Part shown: positions 6,900 through 14,318 of the stretch, one piece after another
Layout: the number at the start of each line of letters is the position of its first letter
Position numbering within the stretch: the first letter of the stretch is position 1
DNA from: a virus
Virus record (IMG/VR): IMGVR_UViG_3300017987_000073
Location: 1 to 64,000 of that record
Length of the DNA: 64,000 bases
Strand: one strand, 5' to 3'
Program-made: the position numbers and the translations under genes
Notes under the pieces: generated by a model
The model's input: the letters and a program-made list of their open reading frames with translations, nothing else
What the model was told of the DNA's origin: nothing
Database searches by the model: none

Positions 6900-7204
6900 C
6901 ACAGGGGTCACCGAGACCGAGGTCTCGAACCCCCGGGGCGAGGCGCCCCGGACCCCGAGAAGGCGCAGTAAACGACATCCCCCTCCGTCGGGCCCCGTCG
7001 TCCCCCTCGGGGTCGGGTGGGGGGCGTCCTCTCCCCCGGTTCGGTTCAGTGAATTCGATTGGTTGCGAGTCGGTTGAGGGTGGGTGGGTTCGTCGGTTCG
7101 GTTCGTCCGTCCCCCGCGGTTCCCCCTCGTCGTTTCCCCCGGAACTCGTTCCACGCTGGAGGGTGGTCACCCTCCCCCCTGAGTTCGGTTCTGTTCTTTC
7201 CTCT

Positions 7205-7357
7205 TCATGAGGGCCTCCAGAACCACCTGATCACCCACTCGAGGACGCTCTTCGGAACTTCTTTGAGCGTCGTCCCGAACGTCTCCCCGGTGACGATCTC
7301 CACCTCCGGCTTCGCGTTGGTTCGGTGCGGGTGATTCCCCCTTCGTGCGATCCTCAC
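7205..7357 (-). CDS. short hypothetical protein, 50 residues
   Basis: The GTG start overlaps the TGA of the upstream zinc-ribbon gene (GTGA), the coupling style used throughout. The protein is basic at the N-terminus and ends in a Trp/Arg-rich VLEWVIRWFWRPS tail that could sit at a membrane. It is the last gene before the non-coding gap. Confidence 0.5.
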   Translation of the reverse strand: MRIARRGNHPHRTNAKPEVEIVTGETFGTTLKEVPKSVLEWVIRWFWRPS

Positions 7358-7578
7358 CTCGAGGCCCCCCTCGAGCACCTCGGGCACAGGTCCACGCGTT
7401 CGCTCTCCGTCCTCCTCCCGGTCCACTTCGGCGGCGGTTTCCCGTCCAGAAACCACTCCGGGGGCGGGTTCCTCTCGATCCTCCACCTCAACCCGCAACC
7501 GTCGCAGATCACCTCGGGTGGACCCGGAACCAACCCGAGCTTGCTCATCGACGCCCCCACTCCGCAGCGGTAGCTCAT
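7354..7578 (-). CDS. zinc-ribbon protein, 74 residues
   Basis: The ATG at 7578 has AAGGAGGG upstream. The protein carries CDGCGLRWRIER and, about 30 residues later, DLCPRCSRGA, together a four-cysteine ribbon. A PPPEWFLDGKPPPKW linker separates them. Such small ribbons often bind nucleic acid, but the role here is unknown. Confidence 0.65.
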   Translation of the reverse strand: MSYRCGVGASMSKLGLVPGPPEVICDGCGLRWRIERNPPPEWFLDGKPPPKWTGRRTESERVDLCPRCSRGASR

Positions 7579-7609
7579 CACTCCCTCCTTCGGTGCACTC
7601 CAACCCCCT

Positions 7610-8164
7610 TCAGTAGACTCTGACCTCCCACACGATCGCGTTCCTCCCCGGAAGGTCCCCCAGGTTCCCCTCGTACACGGAGACCTCGAGCGCGTGGTTC
7701 GGGAACCGCTCCAGCAGAGCCAGGTAATCCTCCCTCGAGCTCGGCGTCATCGGGCTCGTCAGCAGGCGGAACCCCCGCCACTCGTCCACCTCGAGGCTCT
7801 CCTCCCGCAGGGCGTCCCTCATCTGCGCCCTGACCGTGGTGTATCGTACGCTTCCCCCCGGCTCGTTCAGGTGCTCCCCCTGGATCACCACCCGGTGGTC
7901 CGGGGCCCGCTCGTTCACCGTGAACCTCCTCCGCTCGAACCCCTCGAGCGTCAGTCGATCCACCTCGAGCTCCACGTCCCCCTGGCGAACGTCGTACAGG
8001 CAGGGACCGCCGCCCCCCTCCCCCAGGTACCGGAGAACCACGTTCCCCTCGATCAGACCCGGGCGCCACTCCTCGAGCGTCCAGCTCCGGAGTCGGTTCC
8101 CGTACACTCCCCTCCGGAAGTTGGCGTGATTCCTGGCCTTGCTGGTCACCGGCGGGAAGTTCAC
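7610..8164 (-). CDS. hypothetical phage protein, 184 residues
   Basis: The start is a GTG overlapping the TGA of the preceding gene; the longer open frame to 8263 is not supported. Near the N-terminus is NFRRGVYGNRLRSWTLEEW, a pattern I associate with uncharacterised phage proteins. The C-terminus has EDYLALLERFPNHALEV and ends in a strand-rich tail. Function is unknown. Confidence 0.7.
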   Translation of the reverse strand: MNFPPVTSKARNHANFRRGVYGNRLRSWTLEEWRPGLIEGNVVLRYLGEGGGGPCLYDVRQGDVELEVDRLTLEGFERRRFTVNERAPDHRVVIQGEHLNEPGGSVRYTTVRAQMRDALREESLEVDEWRGFRLLTSPMTPSSREDYLALLERFPNHALEVSVYEGNLGDLPGRNAIVWEVRVY

Positions 8165-8496
8165 GATCCCCGCTCCGGGGGCCACTCGTCTGCGGCTTGC
8201 CTGATGAAGTGACCGGACGCGTCGGTCGGCAGATCGGGCAACCCGAAGGCGCGCCGAACGCACCTCTCGCCGTCCAGGTAAGCGAGGCGCGCCGCCTCCC
8301 CGGGCGTGCAGTGACTAACACCCGGCAGGATCCGTCCCAGCTCTCTAATGTGTTCGATCGCATCGAGCGCCGCTCTTTGCGCCTCCGTGAGCCGTTCCCT
8401 TGGAATCAGCGCCGGCGCCGGCGGCTCCGGTCTCGGCTCCCGCGGCGCCTCGTTCACCCCGCCCTTGCGGACCTTCCCCTCCTCGATCGTCGTCAT
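8161..8496 (-). CDS. hypothetical protein, 111 residues
   Basis: The ATG overlaps the upstream stop (ATGA). A Pro-rich linker (PREPRPEPPAPALIP) precedes a helical segment (RLTEAQRAALDAIEHIRELG), and the rest is mixed. The downstream gene starts at its stop. No family is recognised. Confidence 0.65.
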   Translation of the reverse strand: MTTIEEGKVRKGGVNEAPREPRPEPPAPALIPRERLTEAQRAALDAIEHIRELGRILPGVSHCTPGEAARLAYLDGERCVRRAFGLPDLPTDASGHFIRQAADEWPPERGS

Positions 8497-8783
8497 CTCC
8501 GCCTCCTCGGCTCGATCGGCGGGATCTCCGTCCCCTCGTCCTCGACCAGAATCACGAGATCCCGGTGCACCTTGGTGATCCTCGGCTGAAACCCGCACCT
8601 CTCGCAGGCGTCGAACTCCAGGTTCACCCCCGATTGCCAGTGACCCGAGACCGTGGCCAGCGTCCCCGCCGGAAACCGCCCGAACGCGTTGCTCAGCGAT
8701 CGCACGATCCGAACCCTCCGACCCACCAGTTGACTCATCTTCAGCTCGAGCGTCCGCCCGAGCGTCGTCTTGACCTTCGCCAC
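8493..8783 (-). CDS. hypothetical beta-rich protein with CxxC
   Basis: It starts at GTG 8783 with AGGTGG seven bases upstream. The 96-residue protein has strands (GRRVRIVRSL, GTLATVSGHW) that resemble a small beta-barrel, then ACERCGFQPRITKVHRDLVI. The CERC pair could bind zinc with another ligand. It begins just downstream of the tRNA-like element. Confidence 0.65.
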   Translation of the reverse strand: MAKVKTTLGRTLELKMSQLVGRRVRIVRSLSNAFGRFPAGTLATVSGHWQSGVNLEFDACERCGFQPRITKVHRDLVILVEDEGTEIPPIEPRRRR

Positions 8784-8804
8784 TCGTTCACCACCTGATA
8801 GAAA

Positions 8805-8882
8805 GCCGACGGGCGGACGCTACTCACGCCATCTTCCCCCCGGTTCCCCGGGGGGTGCTCTAAGCATTTGAGCTACGCCGGC
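8805..8882 (-). ncRNA. tRNA-like fold lacking an anticodon arm
   Basis: Read on the minus strand, the 78 nt begin GCCGGCGTAGCTCAAATGC. A 7-bp acceptor-like stem pairs GCCGGCG with CGTCGGC. A D-arm (GCTC/GAGC, nine-base loop) follows with standard TA and A linkers. Where the anticodon arm should be there is an 8-bp hairpin (CCCCCCGG/CCGGGGGG) capped by GGAA. A four-pair stem (GGCG/CGCC) with an 11-base loop sits in the T-arm position and abuts the acceptor strand. No GTTCRA T-loop, anticodon or CCA is present. It could be a decayed tRNA, a processing signal or coincidence. It lies between two genes of one operon. Confidence 0.35.
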
Positions 8883-8886
8883 ATAA

Positions 8887-9309
8887 TTACTTCTCTCCGT
8901 TCAACTTGTCGATCGTCTCCTCGGCCGAGAACGGAACCAGCTTGACCCGACTCGCCTCGAACGAGGCGAACGCCGCCAGGCGGACGTCGCTCTCCCGGTC
9001 CTCGAGCGCCGCGAGGACCCGCTCCACCCGCTCGCGGTCCCCATCCTCGACCTCCGGCTCCAGGTACGACCGCAGGTGAGCCCGGACCGACTCCAGGTGC
9101 CCCTCGAACGCCTCGGCGTGCTCCCGGACGCCCTTCAGCCAGAAGTCCAGGAACCGCTCGCTCTGCGCCTCCGTGAGCCGCCCGCCGCCGGCGAGCTCCG
9201 CGGTCGCAATGTTCGCCTTCCGGATCAGCCTCTCCCGCTCCTTGGGGTGCGGTTCGCGGGGGATCGACTCCACCGCCCTCTCGAGGACCTCCTTCGTGAG
9301 CTTCGTCAT
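8887..9309 (-). CDS. hypothetical helical protein, 140 residues
   Basis: The protein is almost entirely helical and charged, with segments ERERLIRKANIATAELAGGG, RLTEAQSERFLDFW and DRERVERVLAALEDRES. No catalytic motif is seen. Its start overlaps nothing upstream by more than 4 nt, and the stop is followed closely by the tRNA-like element. Confidence 0.7.
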   Translation of the reverse strand: MTKLTKEVLERAVESIPREPHPKERERLIRKANIATAELAGGGRLTEAQSERFLDFWLKGVREHAEAFEGHLESVRAHLRSYLEPEVEDGDRERVERVLAALEDRESDVRLAAFASFEASRVKLVPFSAEETIDKLNGEK

Positions 9310-9503
9310 CTCGCCCCCTTGGCGTCCAGGATCAAAGCGAGGGCGGTCGTCTCGCTCACTCGTTCGTTGACCGACCCCTTCCGCACCGACCAGTGAACTC
9401 CGCCGACGTGCTCCGTCGGCTGATCCTTAACGTTCGCCAGCAACACGAGCTCCCACCCGTTCCGAAGCGTTCGCTTGCAGATCTCCTCGGTCTTGACGCT
9501 CAT
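9306..9503 (-). CDS. small protein, 65 residues
   Basis: ATG at 9503 overlaps the upstream TGA; the open frame to 9980 is a shadow. The sequence has strands GWELVLLANV and VHWSVRKGSV and ends LALILDAKGAR. Function is unknown. Confidence 0.6.
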   Translation of the reverse strand: MSVKTEEICKRTLRNGWELVLLANVKDQPTEHVGGVHWSVRKGSVNERVSETTALALILDAKGAR

Positions 9504-9988
9504 CTTCGCCTCCTGACCCGCGGCGCGAACTCCCGCCCGTCCCCCGGGCAAGGTTGACCGCGCTTCCTCCGGTCGTCCAGCACGTAGTCCCCGCCGATCC
9601 CGAACCGCTTCGACCGCTCCCCGCAGACCTCGCATCGGTAGGTGTCGTAGATCGCCTTCCCCCGCCGCAAAGTGAAGAGGTTCGTCTTCTCCCAAACGTG
9701 CTTCCTCGGAGGCGCCCGGTCCGGGGGGACGTAGTATACCGCCATCAGCTCCCGCGGGGGCTCCCCCGACTTCAAGGTATCGTTGAACCACTCCAGCGTC
9801 TCCTCCGACCACCGCCGCGGGTCGTCCGTCCACTCCCGGTGAATCTCCTCGAACGTCTGCTCCGAGCCCACCTCCCGCCAGACCAGCGCGAAGGTCCGCG
9901 AGGCGACCTCTCGACTCCCCTCCCCGCACGCCGGGCAAGGTGTGATCAAACCGGGGTTCTCGTGCCAGGGGTGGTCGCACTCGCTCAT
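9500..9988 (-). CDS. hypothetical zinc-binding protein, 162 residues
   Basis: The start at ATG 9988 has GGAGGCG upstream and overlaps the previous stop. Two CxxC pairs are visible: TPCPACGEG near residue 20 and YRCEVCGERSKRFG near 120, with HPWH at the N-terminus as additional possible ligands. A central ETLEWFNDTLKSGEPPREL helix separates them. No enzyme family is recognised. Confidence 0.7.
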   Translation of the reverse strand: MSECDHPWHENPGLITPCPACGEGSREVASRTFALVWREVGSEQTFEEIHREWTDDPRRWSEETLEWFNDTLKSGEPPRELMAVYYVPPDRAPPRKHVWEKTNLFTLRRGKAIYDTYRCEVCGERSKRFGIGGDYVLDDRRKRGQPCPGDGREFAPRVRRRR

Positions 9989-10278
9989 AATCGCCTCCTC
10001 CGGTCCACTATCCTCCGCTCGGTCTCCGTCATCCGCCGAGCGTCGAGCAACTTCAGTCCCCCGATCCAGCGGAGGAGCTTCCGAAACGTCGATAAACGTA
10101 TACAGACCCACCCACCGCGCGAGTCCTCGATCGTCAGGGTGAGGAACTGACTCCGGGCCCGCTGGAGAGCGTCGTCGGTCTGGACCAACTGCCCCACCTT
10201 GGCGACCACGTGGTCGCTCAATCGCCGCTCCCAGATCGTCACGTTCAGCGCCTCGACCTCCTCCCTCAACGTCGGCAT
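9985..10278 (-). CDS. hypothetical protein, 97 residues
   Basis: A charged helical N-terminus (LREEVEALNVTIWERRL) leads to strands (FLTLTIEDSRGGWVCIRL) and an Arg-rich C-terminus. It overlaps the next gene by 4 nt. The family is unknown. Confidence 0.65.
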   Translation of the reverse strand: MPTLREEVEALNVTIWERRLSDHVVAKVGQLVQTDDALQRARSQFLTLTIEDSRGGWVCIRLSTFRKLLRWIGGLKLLDARRMTETERRIVDRRRRL

Positions 10279-10279
10279 T

Positions 10280-10558
10280 CTAAAGCTCCTCGAACAAGTT
10301 CTCCTCCAGGTCGAGCGCGACCTGGTCGCCGATCGACCCGATCACCTCCTCCTCGAAGGTCCGCCTCCGGGGAGGTCTCCCGCGACGTCTCCGCCGCTTC
10401 ACTGGCACGGTGAGGCGGAACCGGTGTCCCCCGAGCTCCAGGAGAAGCAGGGCGTCCGAACCCGATATCCGCGCCGCCAGGAGCCGCAGGGAGGGGATCC
10501 CGAGCGTCTCCCGCGCCCTCGCGACCTCCGCCTCCGCCCACTCCCTGAACTCGCTCAT
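10280..10558 (-). CDS. hypothetical protein, 92 residues, strongly basic middle
   Basis: Helical start (FREWAEAEVARARETLG), strands around LLLLELGGHRFRLTVPV, then RRRRRGRPPRRR and an acidic helix ending LEENLFEEL. The basic patch may contact nucleic acid. Overlap with the upstream gene is 4 nt. Confidence 0.65.
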   Translation of the reverse strand: MSEFREWAEAEVARARETLGIPSLRLLAARISGSDALLLLELGGHRFRLTVPVKRRRRRGRPPRRRTFEEEVIGSIGDQVALDLEENLFEEL

Positions 10559-10836
10559 TTGGAGAACCTAAAACCGCTCACGAGTGGGTAGGGAGCGATC
10601 CTCCACCTGGATACTCGCCCGTACTCCACCGTGATCAGACCGCGAGCCCGAAGTCGGTGGAGCACCTTCGCCGCGTTTCGGGCGAGCGACTGCACCCCTC
10701 GACCGTTGGGTCGACTCCACCCCTCGGAGTCCGGCCAAAGCGCCTCGGCGACCTCGACGTTCGTCCTGGGCCCCACGTAGACCTCGAACAGAGCTCTCAG
10801 CTCCACCTCCGACAGGTCAGCGGGGAGAACTCTCAT
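10555..10836 (-). CDS. winged-helix-like DNA-binding protein
   Basis: The 93-residue protein has LSEVELRALFEVYVGPRTNV, then VEVAEALWPDSEG, NAAKVLHRLRARGLI and TVEYGRVSRWRIAP. That is the helix, turn, recognition helix and wing layout of small phage wHTH regulators. It is presumably a transcription regulator or DNA-binding accessory factor, with unknown targets. Confidence 0.6.
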   Translation of the reverse strand: MRVLPADLSEVELRALFEVYVGPRTNVEVAEALWPDSEGWSRPNGRGVQSLARNAAKVLHRLRARGLITVEYGRVSRWRIAPYPLVSGFRFSK

Positions 10837-11360
10837 TCCTCACCTCGCGACATCAACTCGGCGTAATTGAACGGAGAACCCAGGGCTTCCTCGATCGTGA
10901 TACGCTCCTCCGACCACCCCAGAACCTGATTATTATACAGGTGGACGCGCTTGGGGATCGAGATTCGGTTGTGAACGAACCGAATTCCCTTCTCGGTCGG
11001 TTTCCACAAACCGGACGTCTTCGTCTGACCGTCGTCGTCCTCCGGGTCGTGCGGTTTCTGCATCAACAGACCCCAGTGTCTCGTCGTTCCGTACTCCTTG
11101 GTCCGGAGTACAAAACGCGGCGCGTCGCGAGGAACGTTGATCCAGTCCCGCTCACGCTCGTAACGTCGAACGATCCAAATCAACGCAGCCGACATCCCGC
11201 TGTTGAGTTTTCGTTTGTAGAGCTTGCAGAACTGACCGCAACACGGACAGAAGCTCCCATTATCCAGGTTGGCGAACACCCGATCCCGAGCTTGATCGAG
11301 CGTTCCTCGATATCTCCTCTCTTTCCGTCTCTCTCCCTCCTCGAACATCGATAGTTGCAT
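10833..11360 (-). CDS. conserved phage zinc/winged-helix-like protein
   Basis: The 175-residue protein contains CPCCGQFCKLYKRKLN, a single zinc-ribbon-like cysteine cluster, then MSAALIWIVRRYERERDWIN. After that comes a segment with W, H and K residues ending TSGLWKPTEKGIRFVH, similar to an S/T-rich winged helix. I recall CPCCGQxxKLYKRKLN as a conserved phage pattern of unknown function. Codon GC is somewhat lower than the neighbours. Confidence 0.7.
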   Translation of the reverse strand: MQLSMFEEGERRKERRYRGTLDQARDRVFANLDNGSFCPCCGQFCKLYKRKLNSGMSAALIWIVRRYERERDWINVPRDAPRFVLRTKEYGTTRHWGLLMQKPHDPEDDDGQTKTSGLWKPTEKGIRFVHNRISIPKRVHLYNNQVLGWSEERITIEEALGSPFNYAELMSRGEE

Positions 11361-11665
11361 CAGAGGTACCCCTTCATCCAGACCGAGACGCTCCGGAGCG
11401 CGTCGTAGATCGCGTACGACCTCCGCGCCTCGTCCACGTTGATCAACATCCGGTTGGTCGCCTCCTGATGCGCCTGAGAGTCGATCGACTTCAGCTCGGG
11501 AACGTTCTCCGTCACGTTCTCGCGGATCTGATCCAGGCGCTCCTCGTACCGCTCCAGAACGCTACGCATCGTGTCCTCGACCTTGGCCTTGAGCTTCCCC
11601 CACCGCTCGAGCGCCCTCCGGAGGCGGTCTTCCGCGTCCTCCAGGAACTCCTCGAGGTCCTCCAC
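11360..11665 (-). CDS. helical protein, possibly the C-terminal part of the upstream gene
   Basis: A GTG at 11665 has GAGGGAG six bases upstream, giving a 101-residue helical protein (VEDLEEFLEDAEDRLRRALE...). The frame stays open upstream, and restoring one G at about 11697 would join it to the DUF7768-like protein as ...RTIEGWSEPEKRAREF... A separate gene and a broken fusion are both possible. Confidence 0.55.
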   Translation of the reverse strand: MEDLEEFLEDAEDRLRRALERWGKLKAKVEDTMRSVLERYEERLDQIRENVTENVPELKSIDSQAHQEATNRMLINVDEARRSYAIYDALRSVSVWMKGYL

Positions 11666-12018
11666 CGAGAACTCCCTCGCGCGCTTCTCCGGCTCGCTCC
11701 ACCCTCGATCGTCCGGTACTCCACCGCGTGACCGTACTCCCGCGCGCTCTCGACCCCGAGCTCCATCCCCTCGGTCACCCCCAGGTCGGTGTAAATCGCC
11801 GTCGCGTGCGCCGCCCGGCGCCACTCGAACCCGGCCCGGATCCCGAGCTTCCGCTCCGCCTCGACCGCGTCGTTCAGGACCCCCCGCTGAGTGTAGAGCA
11901 GGTGCGACGCGTAGGGCGACTCCCCGCGGCCGATGCAGTCCCGGAGCGCCGCCCTTGCGTACGCCACGTTGAGCCGAACGTTCCCCTTGTAGGGGGACTC
12001 GACGATCACTCTCCTCAT
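11512..12018 (-). CDS. DUF7768-like nucleotide-binding-type protein, 3' end probably frameshifted
   Basis: Residues 1-107 (MRRVIVESPYKGNVRLNVAY..., SPYASHLLYTQRGVLND, ATAIYTDLGVTEGME) match the DUF7768 pattern, which resembles nucleoside 2-deoxyribosyltransferase-like folds. After RTIEGG at 11698 the frame continues in Ser/Arg-rich sequence that is the wrong-frame reading of the next gene. The genuine protein probably ends differently. Possible roles include nucleotide salvage, unproven. Confidence 0.65.
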   Translation of the reverse strand: MRRVIVESPYKGNVRLNVAYARAALRDCIGRGESPYASHLLYTQRGVLNDAVEAERKLGIRAGFEWRRAAHATAIYTDLGVTEGMELGVESAREYGHAVEYRTIEGGASRRSARGSSRWRTSRSSWRTRKTASGGRSSGGGSSRPRSRTRCVAFWSGTRSAWIRSART

Positions 12019-12302
12019 TTACCACCTCTCGGGAGCTCAAACGTCTCGACGTCAACCACCTCCTCGCACGTCACGAGGTGGGTGAACTCCCCGGCCGCCG
12101 AGACCGCCGGCTCCGGCTTGGACAGGATCCTCCAGACGCCCGGTCTCCGCCCGTCCGAGTCCTCGAACCTGGCCAGGTCCCCGGGAACCAGGGTCTCGAA
12201 TGGGACCTCCTTCCACGTCTCCCCGTCCCTCTGGAGCACGAAGGTGTGGATATCCGTCGGAACCCGATTGAATTCATCCGTTTCGCTTCGCTCGTTCGTC
12301 AT
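12015..12302 (-). CDS. hypothetical beta-rich protein, 95 residues
   Basis: Residues 18-75 alternate strands and turns (IHTFVLQRDGETWKEVP, LVPGDLARFEDSDG, GVWRILSKPEP), which resembles a small beta-barrel. It is acidic overall. The stop overlaps the start of the DUF7768-like gene by 4 nt. Function is unknown. Confidence 0.65.
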   Translation of the reverse strand: MTNERSETDEFNRVPTDIHTFVLQRDGETWKEVPFETLVPGDLARFEDSDGRRPGVWRILSKPEPAVSAAGEFTHLVTCEEVVDVETFELPRGGK

Positions 12303-12303
12303 C

Positions 12304-12609
12304 TCAACACTCGAACCTCTTGAACCAATTCGCCCAGCAGTCGTCGCAGAGCTCCGGAGCGTCGTCCGCGGCCCCCTCCGACCAGGGCTTGACCTCCCCG
12401 CAACCCGGGCAGGTCCAGCTCCGCTCGATCTCCACCCGCGTGGAGTCGATCACCTCCGTGATCACGAACGTCCCCGGGTACTCCCTCCGTCGGCGGAGCA
12501 CCTTGGTCTCGATCCACCACCACAGACGCCTCCACCACGGCGTGCGAAACACGAGCGGCCGCCCCACGTCGAACTTGGAGAAGTCCCCGACCCCGTGGAA
12601 GACGTCCAT
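12304..12609 (-). CDS. zinc-ribbon protein, 101 residues
   Basis: It starts at ATG 12609, sharing bases with the upstream TGA. A Trp/Arg-rich segment (RTPWWRRLWWWIETKVLRRR) could associate with a membrane. The C-terminal half carries CPGCGEVKPW and CDDCW, four cysteines for zinc. No function is recognised. Confidence 0.65.
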   Translation of the reverse strand: MDVFHGVGDFSKFDVGRPLVFRTPWWRRLWWWIETKVLRRRREYPGTFVITEVIDSTRVEIERSWTCPGCGEVKPWSEGAADDAPELCDDCWANWFKRFEC

Positions 12610-13241
12610 CACCACACCCCCAGTCCACCACCAGGGCGAGTCGGACGCTTCAGGAACATCCGATCGTCGTAGACCTGCACGAGCTCCCACCCGTCCTCGC
12701 CCAGGGCGTCCAGCTTCTCCTCCGCGAGTTCCACGGTCCCCGGGAGGTCCAGAACGTGGTACGCGAACCGCGGCGGCTCGTACTGAAACTTCGTCTCCGC
12801 GCTCTTCGGTCCGTCCTCGACCTTCTCCCCCTCCCAGAGTCGACTCATCTCCCGAGCGGCCCGCGGCAACTCGAACTTGCTGGCCTTCTCCCGCGGCTTC
12901 GACTCGCCCGCCGGCCAGCCCGGCCAGGGCTCCCTGGAGCGAATCTTCGCCCCCATCGAGAACCCGCCGAGCTCCCCGAACCGAATTTTGTCCGCGATCG
13001 CCCTCGTGGTCCGCATCGTCAGATCGACGTCGATCAAATCGTCCTCTCGCTTTTCGCGCTCGAATTCAACTCGAACCCGCCGATCGGTGACCCTCGAGTT
13101 CAAGTCGTCGACCAACTTCTGGAGCGCGACGGGATCACCCTTGACCAGCTCGATCTCCGCGCGCTCCTCCCACCGAAGGACCCCGTTCTCCACCGTGATC
13201 AAGGCGACCGCCCCCTCGGTGTTAATCGTTCGCTCTTCCAT
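12609..13241 (-). CDS. DUF4177-like C-terminal domain protein, 210 residues
   Basis: The N-terminal half is strand-rich and charged (VALITVENGVLRWEERAEI). The C-terminus ends with AEEKLDALGEDGWELVQVYD and RMFLKRP, the DUF4177 pattern found in small bacterial and phage proteins. The region between them is acidic and probably flexible. The role is unknown. Confidence 0.7.
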   Translation of the reverse strand: MEERTINTEGAVALITVENGVLRWEERAEIELVKGDPVALQKLVDDLNSRVTDRRVRVEFEREKREDDLIDVDLTMRTTRAIADKIRFGELGGFSMGAKIRSREPWPGWPAGESKPREKASKFELPRAAREMSRLWEGEKVEDGPKSAETKFQYEPPRFAYHVLDLPGTVELAEEKLDALGEDGWELVQVYDDRMFLKRPTRPGGGLGVW

Positions 13242-13443
13242 CTCGCTCGGCCTCCACGCACGGACAGGAGTTGTCCTCCCGCGTGCACCACTTCCCGCAG
13301 GTGTTGCACTGGCTCATCTCACCGCAAATCGGGCAGATCCCGCGGTAGTTGCCCCGGATCACCCCGACCCCGACGTCCACCTCGTCGTAATCCAGGTCGA
13401 ACCCCTCCGACCCGCAGATCGGGCACTTCGTCTCGTCAGGCAC
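13222..13443 (-). CDS. cysteine-rich zinc-binding phage protein, 73 residues
   Basis: Three pairs, CPICGSEGF, GICPICGEMSQCNTCGKWC and SCPCVEAERDG, give nine cysteines in 73 residues, enough for two zinc sites. It overlaps the next gene by 20 nt. The pattern recurs among small phage zinc proteins; the partner is unknown. Confidence 0.75.
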   Translation of the reverse strand: MPDETKCPICGSEGFDLDYDEVDVGVGVIRGNYRGICPICGEMSQCNTCGKWCTREDNSCPCVEAERDGRAND

Positions 13444-13678
13444 TGGGCAAACCTCCCCCCTCGATCAGCAGGACGCGGAGGTCCACGTCCATCCCGTTGA
13501 TCCGTCCCCGCGCGGCCCCCACCTCCTGGACCCCGAGCGCGAAGATCTCGGCGCAAGCCCCGCAGAGGAGGTGAGACTGACCGTCTCGCAGGATCAAACC
13601 CGGCTTCCCGGCGTCCAGGAGCCGATTCCTGCACCCCGCCGCCTCGCAGAGCGGGAGCACGTGTCGCGCGAACTTCAC
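13436..13678 (-). CDS. hypothetical zinc-binding-like protein, 80 residues
   Basis: The GTG start overlaps the previous TGA. LPLCEAAGCRNRLL and SHLLCGACAEIF provide CxxxxC and CxxC cysteine groups. An EIFALGVQEVGAARGRI helix follows. The longer open frame to 14050 has no support. Confidence 0.6.
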   Translation of the reverse strand: MKFARHVLPLCEAAGCRNRLLDAGKPGLILRDGQSHLLCGACAEIFALGVQEVGAARGRINGMDVDLRVLLIEGGGLPSA

Positions 13679-14028
13679 GGCGGGTCCTCGTCCCCGAGGA
13701 ACCTCGCGACCGCGTCGAGCTGCTCCTCGCCGATCGCGTCGTCCCGACCGTTGAGCACCTCCCCGAGCCGGTGGGTCGCCTCCGAGGTCACCGCGTCCGC
13801 GACCCGCTGAACCTGCCTCGGGAGCGTCTCCGCGCTCGCCTGGGCGTCCTCGAACGCCTCGATCTGCTCGGTCCCGATCTCGAACCACTCCCCGAGGTCC
13901 ACCTCCCACGCCGGGACGAACTGCGGCTCCGGCGACTCCGGCGCCTCCTGCTCGACCAGGGCCCGCTTGACGAACTTCACCCGGAGATCGAGCCGCGCCC
14001 CGACCTGAATCCTCCGCCGCGGCCTCAC
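13675..14028 (-). CDS. hypothetical protein, 117 residues
   Basis: The GTG at 14028 overlaps the upstream TGA and is preferred over a GTG at 14040. The N-terminus is basic (RPRRRIQVGARLDLRVKF), the middle acidic with W residues (PAWEVDLGEWFEIGTEQ) and the end helical. No family is recognised. Confidence 0.6.
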   Translation of the reverse strand: MRPRRRIQVGARLDLRVKFVKRALVEQEAPESPEPQFVPAWEVDLGEWFEIGTEQIEAFEDAQASAETLPRQVQRVADAVTSEATHRLGEVLNGRDDAIGEEQLDAVARFLGDEDPP

Positions 14029-14318
14029 AGCGACACCCACGGCCGATCACCGCCCACCCGGATCCAGCGCCGACCAGTCCCCGGGTCGAACAGCGTCAGG
14101 TTGCTGTGCTCGAACTCCGATGCTATCGCCCATGCTCCGAAGAGCGTCAGCTCCCCCTCGAAAAGCTCGTAGTCCCCCCGACCGTTCGAGATCCTCGCGC
14201 AGGTCGGCGTCAACCACGCCCCACCGCAGATCACCACCGCCTTCGTGGGGACCCCCTCGGGTACCTTCAGGGTGACCTTGCGGTCCTCGTCCGTCGTGAC
14301 CTTGACCTCTCCGTTCAT
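14025..14318 (-). CDS. hypothetical protein, 97 residues
   Basis: Mostly strands with a polar start (MNGEVKVTTDEDRKVTLKV), then AVVICGGAWLTPTC and an aromatic stretch FEGELTLFGAWAIA. It ends RRWIRVGGDRPW. No signature is recognised. Confidence 0.65.
   Translation of the reverse strand: MNGEVKVTTDEDRKVTLKVPEGVPTKAVVICGGAWLTPTCARISNGRGDYELFEGELTLFGAWAIASEFEHSNLTLFDPGTGRRWIRVGGDRPWVSL

Larger units (their letters stand above)
6423..7204. other. 782-bp non-coding, palindrome-rich region
   Basis: None of the open frames here has an RBS, sensible composition or family signature, so I treat the interval as non-coding. It holds GTACACTT at 6487-6494 and its inverse AAGTGTAC at 6571-6578, two perfect palindromes (6816-6833 and 6878-6899), and a G-rich stretch at 7008-7090 with runs of three to six G that could form a quadruplex. 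It could be a control region, a replication or maturation site, or a structured RNA. Confidence 0.6.

Noticed and set aside
6709-7170. A 153-residue minus-strand open frame in the gap
   Set aside because: Low-complexity Gly/Arg/Pro content and no RBS, so I keep the gap as non-coding.
8834-8853. Simple terminator
   Set aside because: The strong GC hairpin has no U-tract and is embedded in a fold with acceptor- and D-arm-like pairing, so the tRNA-like view is preferred, though not proved.
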